Source: CAZAPG01 sp964486935 (GTDB lineage Bacteria > Chloroflexota > Anaerolineae > 4572-78 > J111). Taken from it: a stretch of DNA of 64,000 bases. Made by a program: the position numbers and the translations under genes. The DNA is taken from contig CAZAPG010000006.1 in the NCBI GenBank assembly GCA_964486935.1, positions 1-64,000 of the forward strand, written 5' to 3'. The notes beneath the pieces were generated by a model. The model saw nothing but the letters and a program-made list of their open reading frames with translations. It made no database searches and was not told the DNA's origin. Below, in pieces: positions 1 to 7,710 of the stretch. How positions within the stretch are numbered: the first letter of the stretch is position 1; each line of letters opens with the position of its first letter.

Positions 1-1382
1 GGGAATTTCTCGGCCAGCCTGGCCGTCCGTTCGGCCAGAATCATGAACATGCCACCTCTGATATCGCCCCAGTCGGCCTGAAGTTCTTGCCGCACCAGCC
101 AGATGTAGATAATAACAATAATAATCAACGCCACCACGCTAAAAACCGGGTTAATTAAAAACATCATAAACACACAAGAGACCGCTCCTATAAACGATAT
201 CAGACGCGGCACTTTAAAGGTGGGTCTAAAACTGATAATTTTCATACTCTGCTGAATAAAGACCACCAGGTTAAGCATACCATAGGTAATTAAAAAAAAC
301 ATGGTAATCAGCGAGGCCAGCGCATCCAGGTTGCCGGTGAGCAGGGCAACTTCAATTAAAATGCCGGTAACGATGATAGCATTGCGCGGCTCGTTTGAGG
401 CGGTTTTTACCCCTAACCAGCGGTGAAAGGGGATGGTTTTCTGCTCGGCCAGGGCTTGCAGCAAGCGCGGCGCGCCCAACATGCTGCCCAGCGCCGATGA
501 AAGCGTAGCCCCCATGATACCCGCCACCACAATAGGTCCCCACAGCGCCTTGTCAACCATCACCATCTGGTTAGTGAGCAGTTCCGAAACCGTGCTCACC
601 CGCACAGCCACAAAGGCAATAGCCAGATACACCACCATAGTAATCACAATGGCGCTCATAGTGCCCAGCGGAATAGCGCGACGCGGGTCCTTTAAATCGC
701 CCGACATGTTGGCTCCGGCCATAATGCCCGTTACCGCCGGAAAGAAGATGGCGTAAACATACCAAAAACCAACGCCCTCTTCCGGCGATTTAATCCAGAC
801 AAACGGCTCGACAGGTTGGGCCGGCGTTGCCAAAAACGCTATAATCGACAACCCCATAATTGTCATAATGACATACTGAATGCGAATGGCAAACTGGGCA
901 CTGATGTAAGAAACTGTGAGCAGGCCGGCCCAGGCAATGCTGGCAACTAACGCCGGGGGGTGAGCAGGAAAAACGCGCAGCCAGCCTTCGGTAAAACCGA
1001 TGATATACAGCGCCGCCGACAGCGTTTGGGCAATGTAAAGCGGAATGCCAATGCTGCCCCCGGCCTCAAGCCCCAGTGATTTTGAAATTATGGAATAGGC
1101 CCCACCGGCTCCAATTCTAATATTGGTAGTAATCGACGACATCGACAGGCCGGTGCAAATGGTCACGCTTTTCGCCAGTAAAATTATAGCCACCGCCCCC
1201 AAAAACCCTACCTGGCCCACAACCCAGCCCAACCGCAAATACATAATCACGCCCAAAATAGTCAACACATTGGGGGTAAACACGCCGCCAAAGGCGCCAA
1301 ATTTGGCGGGCCGGCTGCGCCCGGATGATTTGAATTTATCAACAATTGTTGCCAGCGCCTGTCTGGCCGACTCGTTTAGCAT
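1..1382 (-). CDS. SLC12-like cation-chloride cotransporter / APC-superfamily permease (3' partial)
   Basis: The reading frame is open from the ATG at 1382 to the left edge (460 codons), so the C-terminus is missing. The N-terminus reads MLNESARQALATIVDKF and is followed by hydrophobic segments typical of a 12-helix APC-fold transporter. The stretch NVLTILGVIMYLRLGWVVG and the following GAGGAYSIISKSLG are characteristic of bacterial relatives of the eukaryotic Na-K-Cl cotransporters (SLC12) and distinguish it from ordinary amino acid permeases. A ribosome binding site AGAGG precedes the start. It lies 24 bases downstream of the repeat-protein gene on the same strand and may be in its operon. 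Transport of ions or amino acids across the cytoplasmic membrane is family knowledge; the substrate cannot be read from the sequence. Confidence 0.85.
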   Translation of the reverse strand, partial: MLNESARQALATIVDKFKSSGRSRPAKFGAFGGVFTPNVLTILGVIMYLRLGWVVGQVGFLGAVAIILLAKSVTICTGLSMSSITTNIRIGAGGAYSIISKSLGLEAGGSIGIPLYIAQTLSAALYIIGFTEGWLRVFPAHPPALVASIAWAGLLTVSYISAQFAIRIQYVIMTIMGLSIIAFLATPAQPVEPFVWIKSPEEGVGFWYVYAIFFPAVTGIMAGANMSGDLKDPRRAIPLGTMSAIVITMVVYLAIAFVAVRVSTVSELLTNQMVMVDKALWGPIVVAGIMGATLSSALGSMLGAPRLLQALAEQKTIPFHRWLGVKTASNEPRNAIIVTGILIEVALLTGNLDALASLITMFFLITYGMLNLVVFIQQSMKIISFRPTFKVPRLISFIGAVSCVFMMFLINPVFSVVALIIIVIIYIWLVRQELQADWGDIRGGMFMILAERTARLAEKF

Positions 1383-1406
1383 GGTTGCCTCTGGATTCTG
1401 GTAGGT

Positions 1407-2552
1407 TTAATATTGCCGTGACATGTGGCGCAAGGTTTCGCCGGCATCGCGCAGATACGCCCCAAAGGGGGTGTCATTCAGGGCAATATCAATCGGCACG
1501 TCCATCACCACCGGTATCTCCATCGCAACGGGAATGGTTAAATCAAGCGGAATCGTCACCTCGGTTTCTATTGGAATGCTGATGGGAATTTCCAAATCAA
1601 GGGGAATAGATTGGTCCACCGCTACTTGCAGGCCATCTTCAAAGGGTAAATTCAGCGGCACCTCGGTTTGAATGGGAAACTCCTGGTTAAGTTCTATGGG
1701 AATCTCCAGTTGCACCTGTCGCTCCGAGGCCGGCACATCGGCCAGCACCTCAGCCACCGAAGGGATGGGGATGATGGCGGTTTGGCCGGTGGTTTCTAGT
1801 TGGGTCGGGCCAAGGTCAAGCCGGCTGTTGGGCGGAATAATCTCATCCAAAGAGAGATTAACCGGCACCTGAAAGTTGCTGCGGGGCAGCGCCGCGCTGG
1901 CCGAAACAATCCGGTTTACATCCAGATTAATCGGGATGGTGATGACCTGCCCAAACAGCATTGTATCAACCACAAATTCATCGTCAATACGCAGGTTGAT
2001 GGGGATATCAATAGCTTCATTCAGCAGCAGGGTTGAGTTCACCGGCAACACCTGATTGGCCGCCAAGGTAAGCGGCACCTCAATTTGCCGGCCAAATGGC
2101 GCCAGCGCCGACTCCGGCAAAATATCCTCCACATTCAGGGTAAGGGGCACGGTAATCACCTGATTAAGGGGAATAGTGGCGCTGATGGGGATGGTCTCGC
2201 CAAACGCTTCCAACCCCAGCGGCACGTCAAACTGGCCTTTAAAGGGAATGGTGGTTTTTACGGGCACGGTGTGTTCAACCACCATGCTGATAGGGACGGT
2301 CAACTCCTGGTTAATTGAAATATCGGTGGCCAGGGGCACGGTTTGATTAATTTTTACGGTGTATTCAAACTGCTCGCCGGCCAGAGTTTCCAAATCGCTG
2401 GCGGTTTGCAGCATGGCGGTTTTGGCCGATAGCCGCACCTGAAACAGCGCATAAATAATGGCCGCATTTAAGGCTAGCGAGATGATGGTTAAAATAGCCA
2501 CCAGCACCAGTGACGAATGTTTGGCCGGTTTATATTTGATTACAGTAGGCAT
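1407..2552 (-). CDS. Membrane-anchored protein of about 24-residue Val/Ile-Pro repeats, unknown function
   Basis: A 381-residue protein with one N-terminal membrane helix (about residues 14-38) and a predicted external remainder. From residue 80 to 250 a unit of about 24 residues repeats seven times. Each unit starts with a V/I-P-L/I pair; the prolines fall at residues 87, 111, 136, 160, 184, 207 and 230, and a second hydrophobic-Pro pair often follows about ten residues later. The part after 280 has denser, irregular IP/VP pairs. There is almost no Cys, His or Trp, so an enzyme is unlikely; an elongated beta-rich stalk or scaffold is my inference. A good ribosome binding site (AAGGAGA) precedes the ATG. 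It follows the HHH/coiled-coil gene by 38 bases on the same strand. I do not recognise a named family. Confidence 0.75.
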   Translation of the reverse strand: MPTVIKYKPAKHSSLVLVAILTIISLALNAAIIYALFQVRLSAKTAMLQTASDLETLAGEQFEYTVKINQTVPLATDISINQELTVPISMVVEHTVPVKTTIPFKGQFDVPLGLEAFGETIPISATIPLNQVITVPLTLNVEDILPESALAPFGRQIEVPLTLAANQVLPVNSTLLLNEAIDIPINLRIDDEFVVDTMLFGQVITIPINLDVNRIVSASAALPRSNFQVPVNLSLDEIIPPNSRLDLGPTQLETTGQTAIIPIPSVAEVLADVPASERQVQLEIPIELNQEFPIQTEVPLNLPFEDGLQVAVDQSIPLDLEIPISIPIETEVTIPLDLTIPVAMEIPVVMDVPIDIALNDTPFGAYLRDAGETLRHMSRQY

Positions 2553-2590
2553 AATTCTGCGTCTCCTTATTAAACTTTTGGGGTTGGCAT

Positions 2591-3574
2591 TTATGGCGCG
2601 GGCGTAGCCGTCGCCGTCGTAATGCCGGTTGACCCGTCCTCCGGCGCGCCCTGCACGGCCAGCAGCAAATCCCTGAGCCGGGTTAAAAAATCGTCAAAGC
2701 GGCCGGTATCTGCCTGCAACTCATTGATGCTTACCTGCATGTCGGCAGCTTCTTGCGACAGGGTTGCCACCTGCCCCTCTAATGCCTCGGCCCGCTCATT
2801 AACGGTTGTCAACTGCTCCCCCAGAGAGTCCTGCTCCTGTTGCAGCACCGTCACCTCGGCCTCGGCGTGGCGCAGGCGGGTATCCAGCCCGGCGTAAGCA
2901 TTCAACTGCTCTTTGAGTTGGTCAACCTCGTTATTTAGAGCCGCCTCGCGCTGGCGCAAAATACCAAGCTGGCGGTTCATCTCGATGATGGTTGGATTGT
3001 TGGCCACCACCAGAGCGCCATCATTCACCACATACAGCAGCCCCAATGAAATCAAAGCGCCCAGCAGCGCCCCCACCAGCATCAGCAGCCAGGGCCGCCA
3101 AAAGGTAGCGCCATTCTCTTTAGACTCATCCGCCTCGACCACAAACTCCTGCTGCGGTTGGTGTTTGACCACTTCTTTGGGCGAGTCGCCACTTACAATC
3201 AGGTAGCCTTCCGTTTCCTCTGCCCTGCCCCTGGTTGACTCATCAGGCGGGGGCGCGCTTGTCTCCACTTTGTCATCTAACTCATCCACCTCTTCCGGCG
3301 GCTCCGGGAGAGGGGCCTGCCCGGCTGCCTCAGAAACAGAGTTGCCCGGCGCTAACGGCGGCGATACGGTCACGCTATCGGCAAACTGCCGGTACATCTG
3401 CTCAGAGACACCCTTCACGGCGGTTATTTCAATGGCCTCCTCAAAGGGCTGAACCTCCTTTCTGAAATGGATAATCCGTTCAGCCAGCGCCGGGCCAATG
3501 CCGGGCAGGGTCATGAGCATTTCCGCATCGGCCTGGTTCAAATCTATCTTTGGGGATGGTGAATCGTTTGCCAT
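2591..3574 (-). CDS. Helix-hairpin-helix (ComEA-like) membrane protein with coiled coil
   Basis: The ATG at 3574 is preferred over an upstream TTG because AGGAGG lies just before it; the product is 327 residues. Residues 10-60 form a helix-hairpin-helix pair (IDLNQADAEMLMTLPGIGP) like that of ComEA/competence proteins and type II secretion GspK-like modules. An acidic linker follows, then one membrane helix (about residues 165-187, LLMLVGALLGALISLGLLYV), then about 110 residues of heptad-rich coiled coil and a short Thr/Pro tail. In ComEA the HHH module is outside the cell and follows the membrane helix; here it precedes the helix and would be cytoplasmic if the topology is N-in, so it may bind DNA or a protein inside. 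It is the first gene of a likely operon with the repeat protein downstream. Confidence 0.75.
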   Translation of the reverse strand: MANDSPSPKIDLNQADAEMLMTLPGIGPALAERIIHFRKEVQPFEEAIEITAVKGVSEQMYRQFADSVTVSPPLAPGNSVSEAAGQAPLPEPPEEVDELDDKVETSAPPPDESTRGRAEETEGYLIVSGDSPKEVVKHQPQQEFVVEADESKENGATFWRPWLLMLVGALLGALISLGLLYVVNDGALVVANNPTIIEMNRQLGILRQREAALNNEVDQLKEQLNAYAGLDTRLRHAEAEVTVLQQEQDSLGEQLTTVNERAEALEGQVATLSQEAADMQVSINELQADTGRFDDFLTRLRDLLLAVQGAPEDGSTGITTATATPAP

Positions 3575-3659
3575 CAGCGCCTCCTGTTTGATGAAAACCA
3601 ACTTACTACCCTATTATCTACCAAGTAAGGGCTAATTACAACTAACGTTTCGCCCAGTG

Positions 3660-3687
3660 TTGCAAAATTGCAAAATTGTGCTATAAT
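3660..3687 (+). promoter_or_regulatory. Sigma-70-type promoter of the serS T-box transcript
   Basis: TTGCAA at 3660-3665 and a perfect TATAAT at 3682-3687 are separated by 16 bases. Transcription would begin near 3694, directly upstream of the T-box leader. Confidence 0.6.
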
Positions 3688-3695
3688 CCCCGCCC

Positions 3696-3939
3696 ACAGG
3701 CAGCGATGGAGAAAAGTAGGCCAAGCCCGGGCTTGCAGAGAAGCGCCGGCGGGTGCAAGGCGCTCGAAGGGCTGGCCGAATTCCGCTCATGAGCCGGCGG
3801 CGATGAGTCGCTCCGGGTGCGCCCGTTATCGCGCATAGAGTTCAATTAACGGTTAATGATTTTGTTAATTGTTAATTGATGAAAAAAGGTGGCACCGCGA
3901 GTCAACAGACCTCGCCCTTTTACGGGCGGGGTTTTTTTT
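3696..3939 (+). promoter_or_regulatory. T-box riboswitch leader of serS (serine specifier)
   Basis: The leader has the T-box arrangement: a Stem I start with GATGGAGAAAAGTAG (AGUA motif), a long structured distal part, then GAAT followed by TCC at 3782-3784 and a G, the expected position of the specifier codon. UCC is a serine codon and matches the downstream gene. The conserved T-box bulge GGTGGCACCGCGA lies at 3888-3900 and is followed by an intrinsic terminator. In this family uncharged tRNA pairs with the specifier and with the T-box to prevent termination, so serS should be induced by serine starvation. The T-box and terminator are seen directly; the exact specifier assignment is inferred. 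Confidence 0.9.
3909..3939 (+). terminator. Conditional intrinsic terminator of the T-box leader
   Basis: A 9-bp stem (3909-3917 with 3924-3932, one G-U pair) closes a short loop and is followed by a run of eight T. It would compete with the antiterminator formed by the T-box sequence. Confidence 0.85.
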
Positions 3940-3958
3940 ATCATAAGGAGGAATCAAC

Positions 3959-5245
3959 ATGTTAGACCTTAACTTTATCCGTGAAAATCCCGATCTGGTC
4001 AAAGCCAAGCTGGTTGAACTGAACAGCGAAGCGCCGATTGATGAAATTTTGCAGCTCGACCAGCAGCGCCGCGAGATTCTGAAAGAAGTGGAGGCGCTGC
4101 GGGCCGAGCGCAACGCCGGCAGCAAGGAAATTGGCCGGCTCATAGGCCAGGGCAAAAAAGAGGAGGCCGAGGCCAAAAAGCAGCGTATGAGCCAGATTGG
4201 CGACCAGATCAGCCGGTTGGATGACCGGCTGCGGGAAATTGAAGCCGATTTGTTTGATAAACAGCTCTACGTGCCCAACATGCCCGCCCCCGATGTGCCT
4301 GTTGGCCCCGACGAAAGCCACAACGTTGAAGTTAGGCGCTGGGGCGAGCCGCGCGCTTTTGATTTTGAACCCAAACCCCACTGGGATTTGGGCGAGGCGC
4401 TCGGCATCATCGACTTTGAGCGGGGCGTCAAAATGAGCGGCGCCCGCTTTTACCTGTTCAAAGGAGCCGGCGCCGCCCTGCATCGCGCCCTGGCCAACTG
4501 GTTTATTGATGTGGGGGTTAACGACCACGGCTACACCGAAGTTTACCCGCCCTTTATGGTCCGCGAGCAGACCATGGTCAATGCCGCCCACCTGCCCAAA
4601 TTTCGGGATAACATGTACTACGACGCTGAAGAAGATTACTGGTTCATCGGCACCGCCGAAGTGCCGCTGACGAGCCTGTTTGCCGATGAAATTCTGGAGG
4701 CCGGCCAGTTGCCCATCAAATACCTGGCCCACACGCCCTGCTTTCGGCGAGAGAAAATGAGCGCCGGGCGCGATGTGCGCGGCATCAAACGGGTCCACCA
4801 ATTTGAAAAAGTTGAGATGTACCATTACACTACGCCGGAAGAAAGCTACGACCACCTGGAGCAGATTGTGGCCAACGCCGAGGATTTGTGCCGCCGGCTC
4901 AACCTGCCCCACCGCGTGCTGCAAATGTGCACCGGCGATTTAGGCTTTGCCGCCGCCAAAAAGTATGATGTGGAAGCCTGGGTTCCCGGCCCCGACGGCC
5001 AGGGCGAATGGATGGAAATCAGCAGTTGCAGCAACGTGGAGGCGTTTCAGGCTCGCCGGGCCAACATCCGCTTCCGGCGGGAAAAAGGGGCCAAACCGGA
5101 GTTCATCCACACCCTTAACGGCAGCGGCCTGCCGCCGGGCCGGGTGATGATTGCCGTTATGGAAAATTATCAACAGGCCGATGGCAGCATTATTGTGCCC
5201 GACGTGCTGCGCCCCTACATGGGCGGGCTGGATGTGATAAAATAG
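3959..5245 (+). CDS. serS: Seryl-tRNA synthetase
   Basis: A 428-residue class II aminoacyl-tRNA synthetase that charges tRNA-Ser (and tRNA-Sec) with serine in the cytoplasm. It begins MLDLNFIRENPDLVKAKL, the usual SerRS N-terminus, and has the long helical arm (residues 30-105) that grips the tRNA variable arm. Motif 2 is seen as CFRREKMSAGRDVRG and motif 3 in the C-terminal ENYQQADGSIIVPDVLRPYM. Length is normal for the family. AAGGAGG at 3945-3951 fixes the ATG at 3959. Expression is controlled by the T-box leader upstream. The nucleotidyltransferase gene follows by 26 bases and may be cotranscribed. Confidence 0.98.
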   Translation: MLDLNFIRENPDLVKAKLVELNSEAPIDEILQLDQQRREILKEVEALRAERNAGSKEIGRLIGQGKKEEAEAKKQRMSQIGDQISRLDDRLREIEADLFDKQLYVPNMPAPDVPVGPDESHNVEVRRWGEPRAFDFEPKPHWDLGEALGIIDFERGVKMSGARFYLFKGAGAALHRALANWFIDVGVNDHGYTEVYPPFMVREQTMVNAAHLPKFRDNMYYDAEEDYWFIGTAEVPLTSLFADEILEAGQLPIKYLAHTPCFRREKMSAGRDVRGIKRVHQFEKVEMYHYTTPEESYDHLEQIVANAEDLCRRLNLPHRVLQMCTGDLGFAAAKKYDVEAWVPGPDGQGEWMEISSCSNVEAFQARRANIRFRREKGAKPEFIHTLNGSGLPPGRVMIAVMENYQQADGSIIVPDVLRPYMGGLDVIK

Positions 5246-5271
5246 CCAGGGCCGTCATCAGGAGGTTAAGG

Positions 5272-5712
5272 ATGACAGTTACAGGAACGATTGACGCCGA
5301 GTTGCAAAATATTCTTGATGAGTACCGGGATTTGTTGCTGGCTCATCTACCCGGCCAAATTGAACAGCTAATTCTGTTTGGCTCCCACGCCAGAGGCGAC
5401 GCCCGCCCGGACTCTGATGTGGATGTGTTGGTGGTGGTCAACTGGCCGCAAGAACGGCTGCCCAACGGCTTTTATGCCGCCTTCTCCGGCGACCCGCGCT
5501 GGCGTGAGATAATAAATATAGCGGCAGATATCTCACTTGAATATAGCATTTTTATTTCACCAACTGTTATCAGCGAACATCGCTACAATGAATGGTCGCC
5601 TCTGGTAAACCAGGTAAAACGGGAAGGGATTGTGCTTTGGCCGAAAAATGTCATCTCCGACGCCGAGCAATTTGTGGCTAAAATCAAAGAATTATTGAGC
5701 GAAAAACCATGA
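5272..5712 (+). CDS. MNT-type nucleotidyltransferase domain protein
   Basis: A 146-residue protein with the minimal nucleotidyltransferase signature GSHARGDARPDSDVDVLVVV near residues 38-57: the Gly-Ser of the active site and two Asp of a metal-binding DxD. AGGAGG precedes the ATG by a normal distance. Proteins of this family often act as antitoxins that AMPylate a HEPN partner, but no HEPN gene is adjacent: serS lies upstream, and the stop overlaps the start of the broken carA gene by four bases (ATGA). The C-terminal 60 residues are helical and unassigned. A toxin-antitoxin role is therefore not supported here; the substrate is unknown. Confidence 0.8.
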   Translation: MTVTGTIDAELQNILDEYRDLLLAHLPGQIEQLILFGSHARGDARPDSDVDVLVVVNWPQERLPNGFYAAFSGDPRWREIINIAADISLEYSIFISPTVISEHRYNEWSPLVNQVKREGIVLWPKNVISDAEQFVAKIKELLSEKP

Positions 5713-6639
5713 CAAATTTTGTTCCGGCCATATTAGCCCTGGCCGATGGCACGATCTTTCACGGCCAATCCTTTGGCGCAGCGGTTACTATTACCGGCGA
5801 GGTAGTCTTTAACACCAGTATGACCGGTTACCAGGAAATTCTTACCGACCCCTCCTATTGCGGCCAGATTGTCACCATGACCTGCCCGCACATTGGCAAC
5901 GTGGGCGTTAACCCGGAGGATATCGAAGCCGACCGCCCCTGGGCCGCCGGCCTGATTGTGCGCGAGGTTAGCCGCGTGGTCAGCAACTGGCGGGCCACCC
6001 AATCGCTGCCCGATTACCTGCGCGAGAACAGACTGCCCGGCCTGACCGAAGTGGATACACGGGCGCTGGTGCGACACATTCGCACCCAGGGCGCCATGAT
6101 GGCCGCCCTCTCCTCGGATGACTCGCTCTCGCCGGCTGACCTGGTAAACCTGGCCCGCGCCGCCCCCTCGATGGACGGGCTGGACCTGGCCAAAGAAGTT
6201 ACCTGCGCCCAGCCCCACATCTGGGAAGAAGGCATCAATCCGGCGTGGAACGCGGTCCCTGATTACCAATTACCAATTACTCCTTACCACGTGGTCGCCT
6301 ACGATTTCGGCATCAAACACAACCTCAAATTTGGCCACCGCGGCGGCAACCAGCCGGTAAAGGAAATGTTGCCCCCCTGGCAGGGGAGAGTTAGAGGGGG
6401 GTGATGTTGCCATCACCAGCCACAACCACGGCTTTGCCGTAACGCCCGGCTCGCTGCCCGATGAGGTTGAAGTGAGCCACCTCAACCTGAACGACAACTG
6501 CATCGAGGGGCTGCGCCACAAAACCAAACCCATCTTCAGCATCCAGTACCACCCTGAAGCCTCGCCCGGCCCGCACGACGCCCTGCACTTTTTCCAGGTC
6601 TTTGTTGAGTTGATGGCGCAAAAGAAGTCCACAGATTAG
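5709..6639 (+). pseudogene. carA: carA remnant: carbamoyl-phosphate synthase small subunit, catalytic core lost and frameshifted
   Basis: The N-terminal small-chain domain is intact (ILALADGTIFHGQSFG to about residue 195). The sequence then passes from AYDFGIKHN directly to LKFGHRGGNQPVK. In intact CarA about 80-90 residues lie between these motifs, including the GICLGHQ nucleophile of the glutaminase domain, so the catalytic Cys is gone. After NQPVK a short GC-rich insert (6366-6411) introduces a frameshift and a stop at 6402-6404. The real C-terminus resumes in another frame (VAITSHNHGFAV, then PIFSIQYHPEASPGPHD) to a stop at 6637-6639. The frame that begins at 5709 alone would give 231 residues with no glutaminase activity. 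Real decay and collapse during assembly are both possible. Confidence 0.88.
6366..6411. repeat. Short palindromic GC-rich insert flanked by an 8-bp direct repeat in carA
   Basis: ATGTTGCC occurs at 6366-6373 and again at 6404-6411. Between them lies an imperfect palindrome whose ends are CCCCCCT (6372-6378) and AGGGGGG (6395-6401). The direct repeat resembles a target duplication, and the insert changes the reading frame of carA. Confidence 0.5.
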
Positions 6640-6658
6640 TCCAAACAGGCTGTTAAAA

Positions 6659-6895
6659 ATGACCAACGCACCCGACAAATCCTGCCCCGCCTGCGGCGCG
6701 GATAAGATTATCCGGCGGCTGCCCAGAGAAATTGACCGGCGGCTGGATTACGAAGAAATCACCCTGCCCGATGAGCCGGAGAAACGGCGAAAACTGGCTA
6801 TCCTGCGCGTTACCTATGAGCGCGATTTCATATGCACTCAGTGTAGCTACCAGTGGTCGGAAGAATATATTTTAGAGAGACAGCAGGAGGCATAA
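6659..6895 (+). CDS. Small zinc-ribbon protein, unknown function
   Basis: A 78-residue protein with a CPAC pair at residues 9-12 and a CTQC pair near residues 59-62, spaced as in a split zinc ribbon around a charged middle (LPREIDRRLDYEEITLPDE). No known partner is adjacent: it sits between the carA remnant and the MITE-like element. No clear ribosome binding site precedes the ATG. Binding of nucleic acid or protein would be a guess. Confidence 0.6.
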   Translation: MTNAPDKSCPACGADKIIRRLPREIDRRLDYEEITLPDEPEKRRKLAILRVTYERDFICTQCSYQWSEEYILERQQEA

Positions 6896-6915
6896 GGATT
6901 TTTGACATCGTAACG

Positions 6916-7061
6916 AATTATGTGCTTGACCTAATGGAACGCTGATAACGCAGAGGGCGCAGATATTCGTAGTTTAAAATTTAGAAAAATCTGCGCAAAT
7001 CAGCGAATTCAGCGTCATCTGCGTCCTGTTAAGAGTTCGGTAAATGAGTAAGCACATAATT
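6916..7061. mobile_element. MITE-like non-coding element with 12-bp terminal inverted repeats
   Basis: AATTATGTGCTT at 6916-6927 is exactly inverted at 7050-7061 (AAGCACATAATT). The 146-bp interior is itself palindromic: GAACGCTGATAACGCAGAG and GCGCAGAT on the left mirror ATCTGCGC, CAGCGAATTC and AGCGTCATCTGCGT on the right. There is no transposase. No clear target duplication was found. This kind of CGCTGA/CTGCG palindrome is a common dispersed element in environmental bacteria. Its right end abuts the beheaded frame that starts at 7060. Confidence 0.65.
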
Positions 7062-7173
7062 TGGAGACTATCTCGAAATTTACAATGCTCAGGGAGAACT
7101 GGTTGAAATTCACGAAAAATTTCCGGTTAACAAAGGTCATCAACAAGTAAACAGAGAGGCTGACCAAGCATGA
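7060..7173 (+). pseudogene. 3' remnant of an unidentified gene, beheaded at the MITE-like element
   Basis: A 37-codon frame with no start codon runs from a stop inside the right terminal repeat to a TGA at 7171-7173. It reads GDYLEIYNAQGELVEIHEKF and continues with PVNKGHQQ, which looks like the C-terminal beta-hairpin end of a globular protein. Its stop overlaps the ATG of the next gene by four bases (ATGA), the coupling typical of two-gene toxin/antitoxin or effector/immunity units. The lost N-terminus is not found upstream of the element. Confidence 0.5.
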
Positions 7174-7436
7174 TAGTGACTAAAGAATTAACCCGCGACA
7201 AAATATTAGCATATCTAAATCACGCCATTACGTTGGCTGAACTGGTGGATTGGGCCGAAAACGCGCTTTTTGAAGCGGAGTTAGAGGCTCAAGATGCCAA
7301 ACTCCTGCGCGATATTGTGGCCCGGCTTGGGGTGGCGGATGTGCGTGAGTTTGGTTTAACCTGGGATGATTGTTCTGATATGCTAGCACAGTTAGGATAC
7401 CAGGTGGAAGTAAAAGCAACCCCCATAGCGGCCTAA
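7170..7436 (+). CDS. Small hypothetical protein, possible partner of the beheaded gene
   Basis: An 88-residue acidic, helical protein (ITLAELVDWAENALFEAELE, then GLTWDDCSDMLAQLGYQVEV) without signal peptide or membrane segment. Its ATG overlaps the stop of the broken upstream frame, so the two were probably translated together. It resembles small immunity/antitoxin-like proteins in size and context only; I do not recognise a family. The carB remnant starts 5 bases after its stop. With the partner destroyed it may be an orphan. Confidence 0.6.
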   Translation: MIVTKELTRDKILAYLNHAITLAELVDWAENALFEAELEAQDAKLLRDIVARLGVADVREFGLTWDDCSDMLAQLGYQVEVKATPIAA

Positions 7437-7441
7437 GTCCT

Positions 7442-7710
7442 ATGCCCAAACGCACCGATATTCAAAGCATCCTCATTTTGGGGGCCGGCCCAATTGTGAT
7501 TGGCCAGGCTTGCGAGTTTGATTACAGCGGCGTGCAGGCCTGCAAAGCCCTGCGGGCCGAAGACCGTCAGCTTTTCAAAGAGGCGATGGAACGGGTCGGA
7601 CTGAAAATGCCGGCCAGCGTGATTGCCCGTGGCCCAGACGAGGCGCTGGCGCTGGCCGCGTGCTGGAAGTCAACCCCCGGGCCAGCCGCACCGTTGCACA
7701 GGAGGTAATT
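7442..7710 (+). pseudogene. carB: carB remnant: carbamoyl-phosphate synthase large subunit reduced to three short pieces
   Basis: The first piece is the unmistakable CarB N-terminus (MPKRTDIQSILILGAGPIV to VQACKALR). It is fused in frame to a second piece (AEDRQLFKEAMERVGLKM to DEALALA), which in intact CarB lies about 80 residues further on. After a frame change the third piece, LEVNPRASRTV, matches the motif found in the second synthetase half some 700 residues later. An intact CarB has about 1070 residues; fewer than 90 codons remain. The two ATP-grasp active sites are absent. The third piece ends at the ribosome binding site of the ROK kinase gene. Together with the carA remnant this points to repeated internal deletion, or to assembly collapse. 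Confidence 0.88.

Noticed and set aside
3962..4924. Long minus-strand ORF of 320 codons under serS
   Set aside because: It is a shadow of the serS coding frame; composition and lack of any motif or ribosome binding site argue against a gene.
7442..7708. An intact 88-residue protein at the carB start
   Set aside because: It is a fusion of carB pieces ending in an out-of-frame tail, so it is treated as part of a pseudogene.
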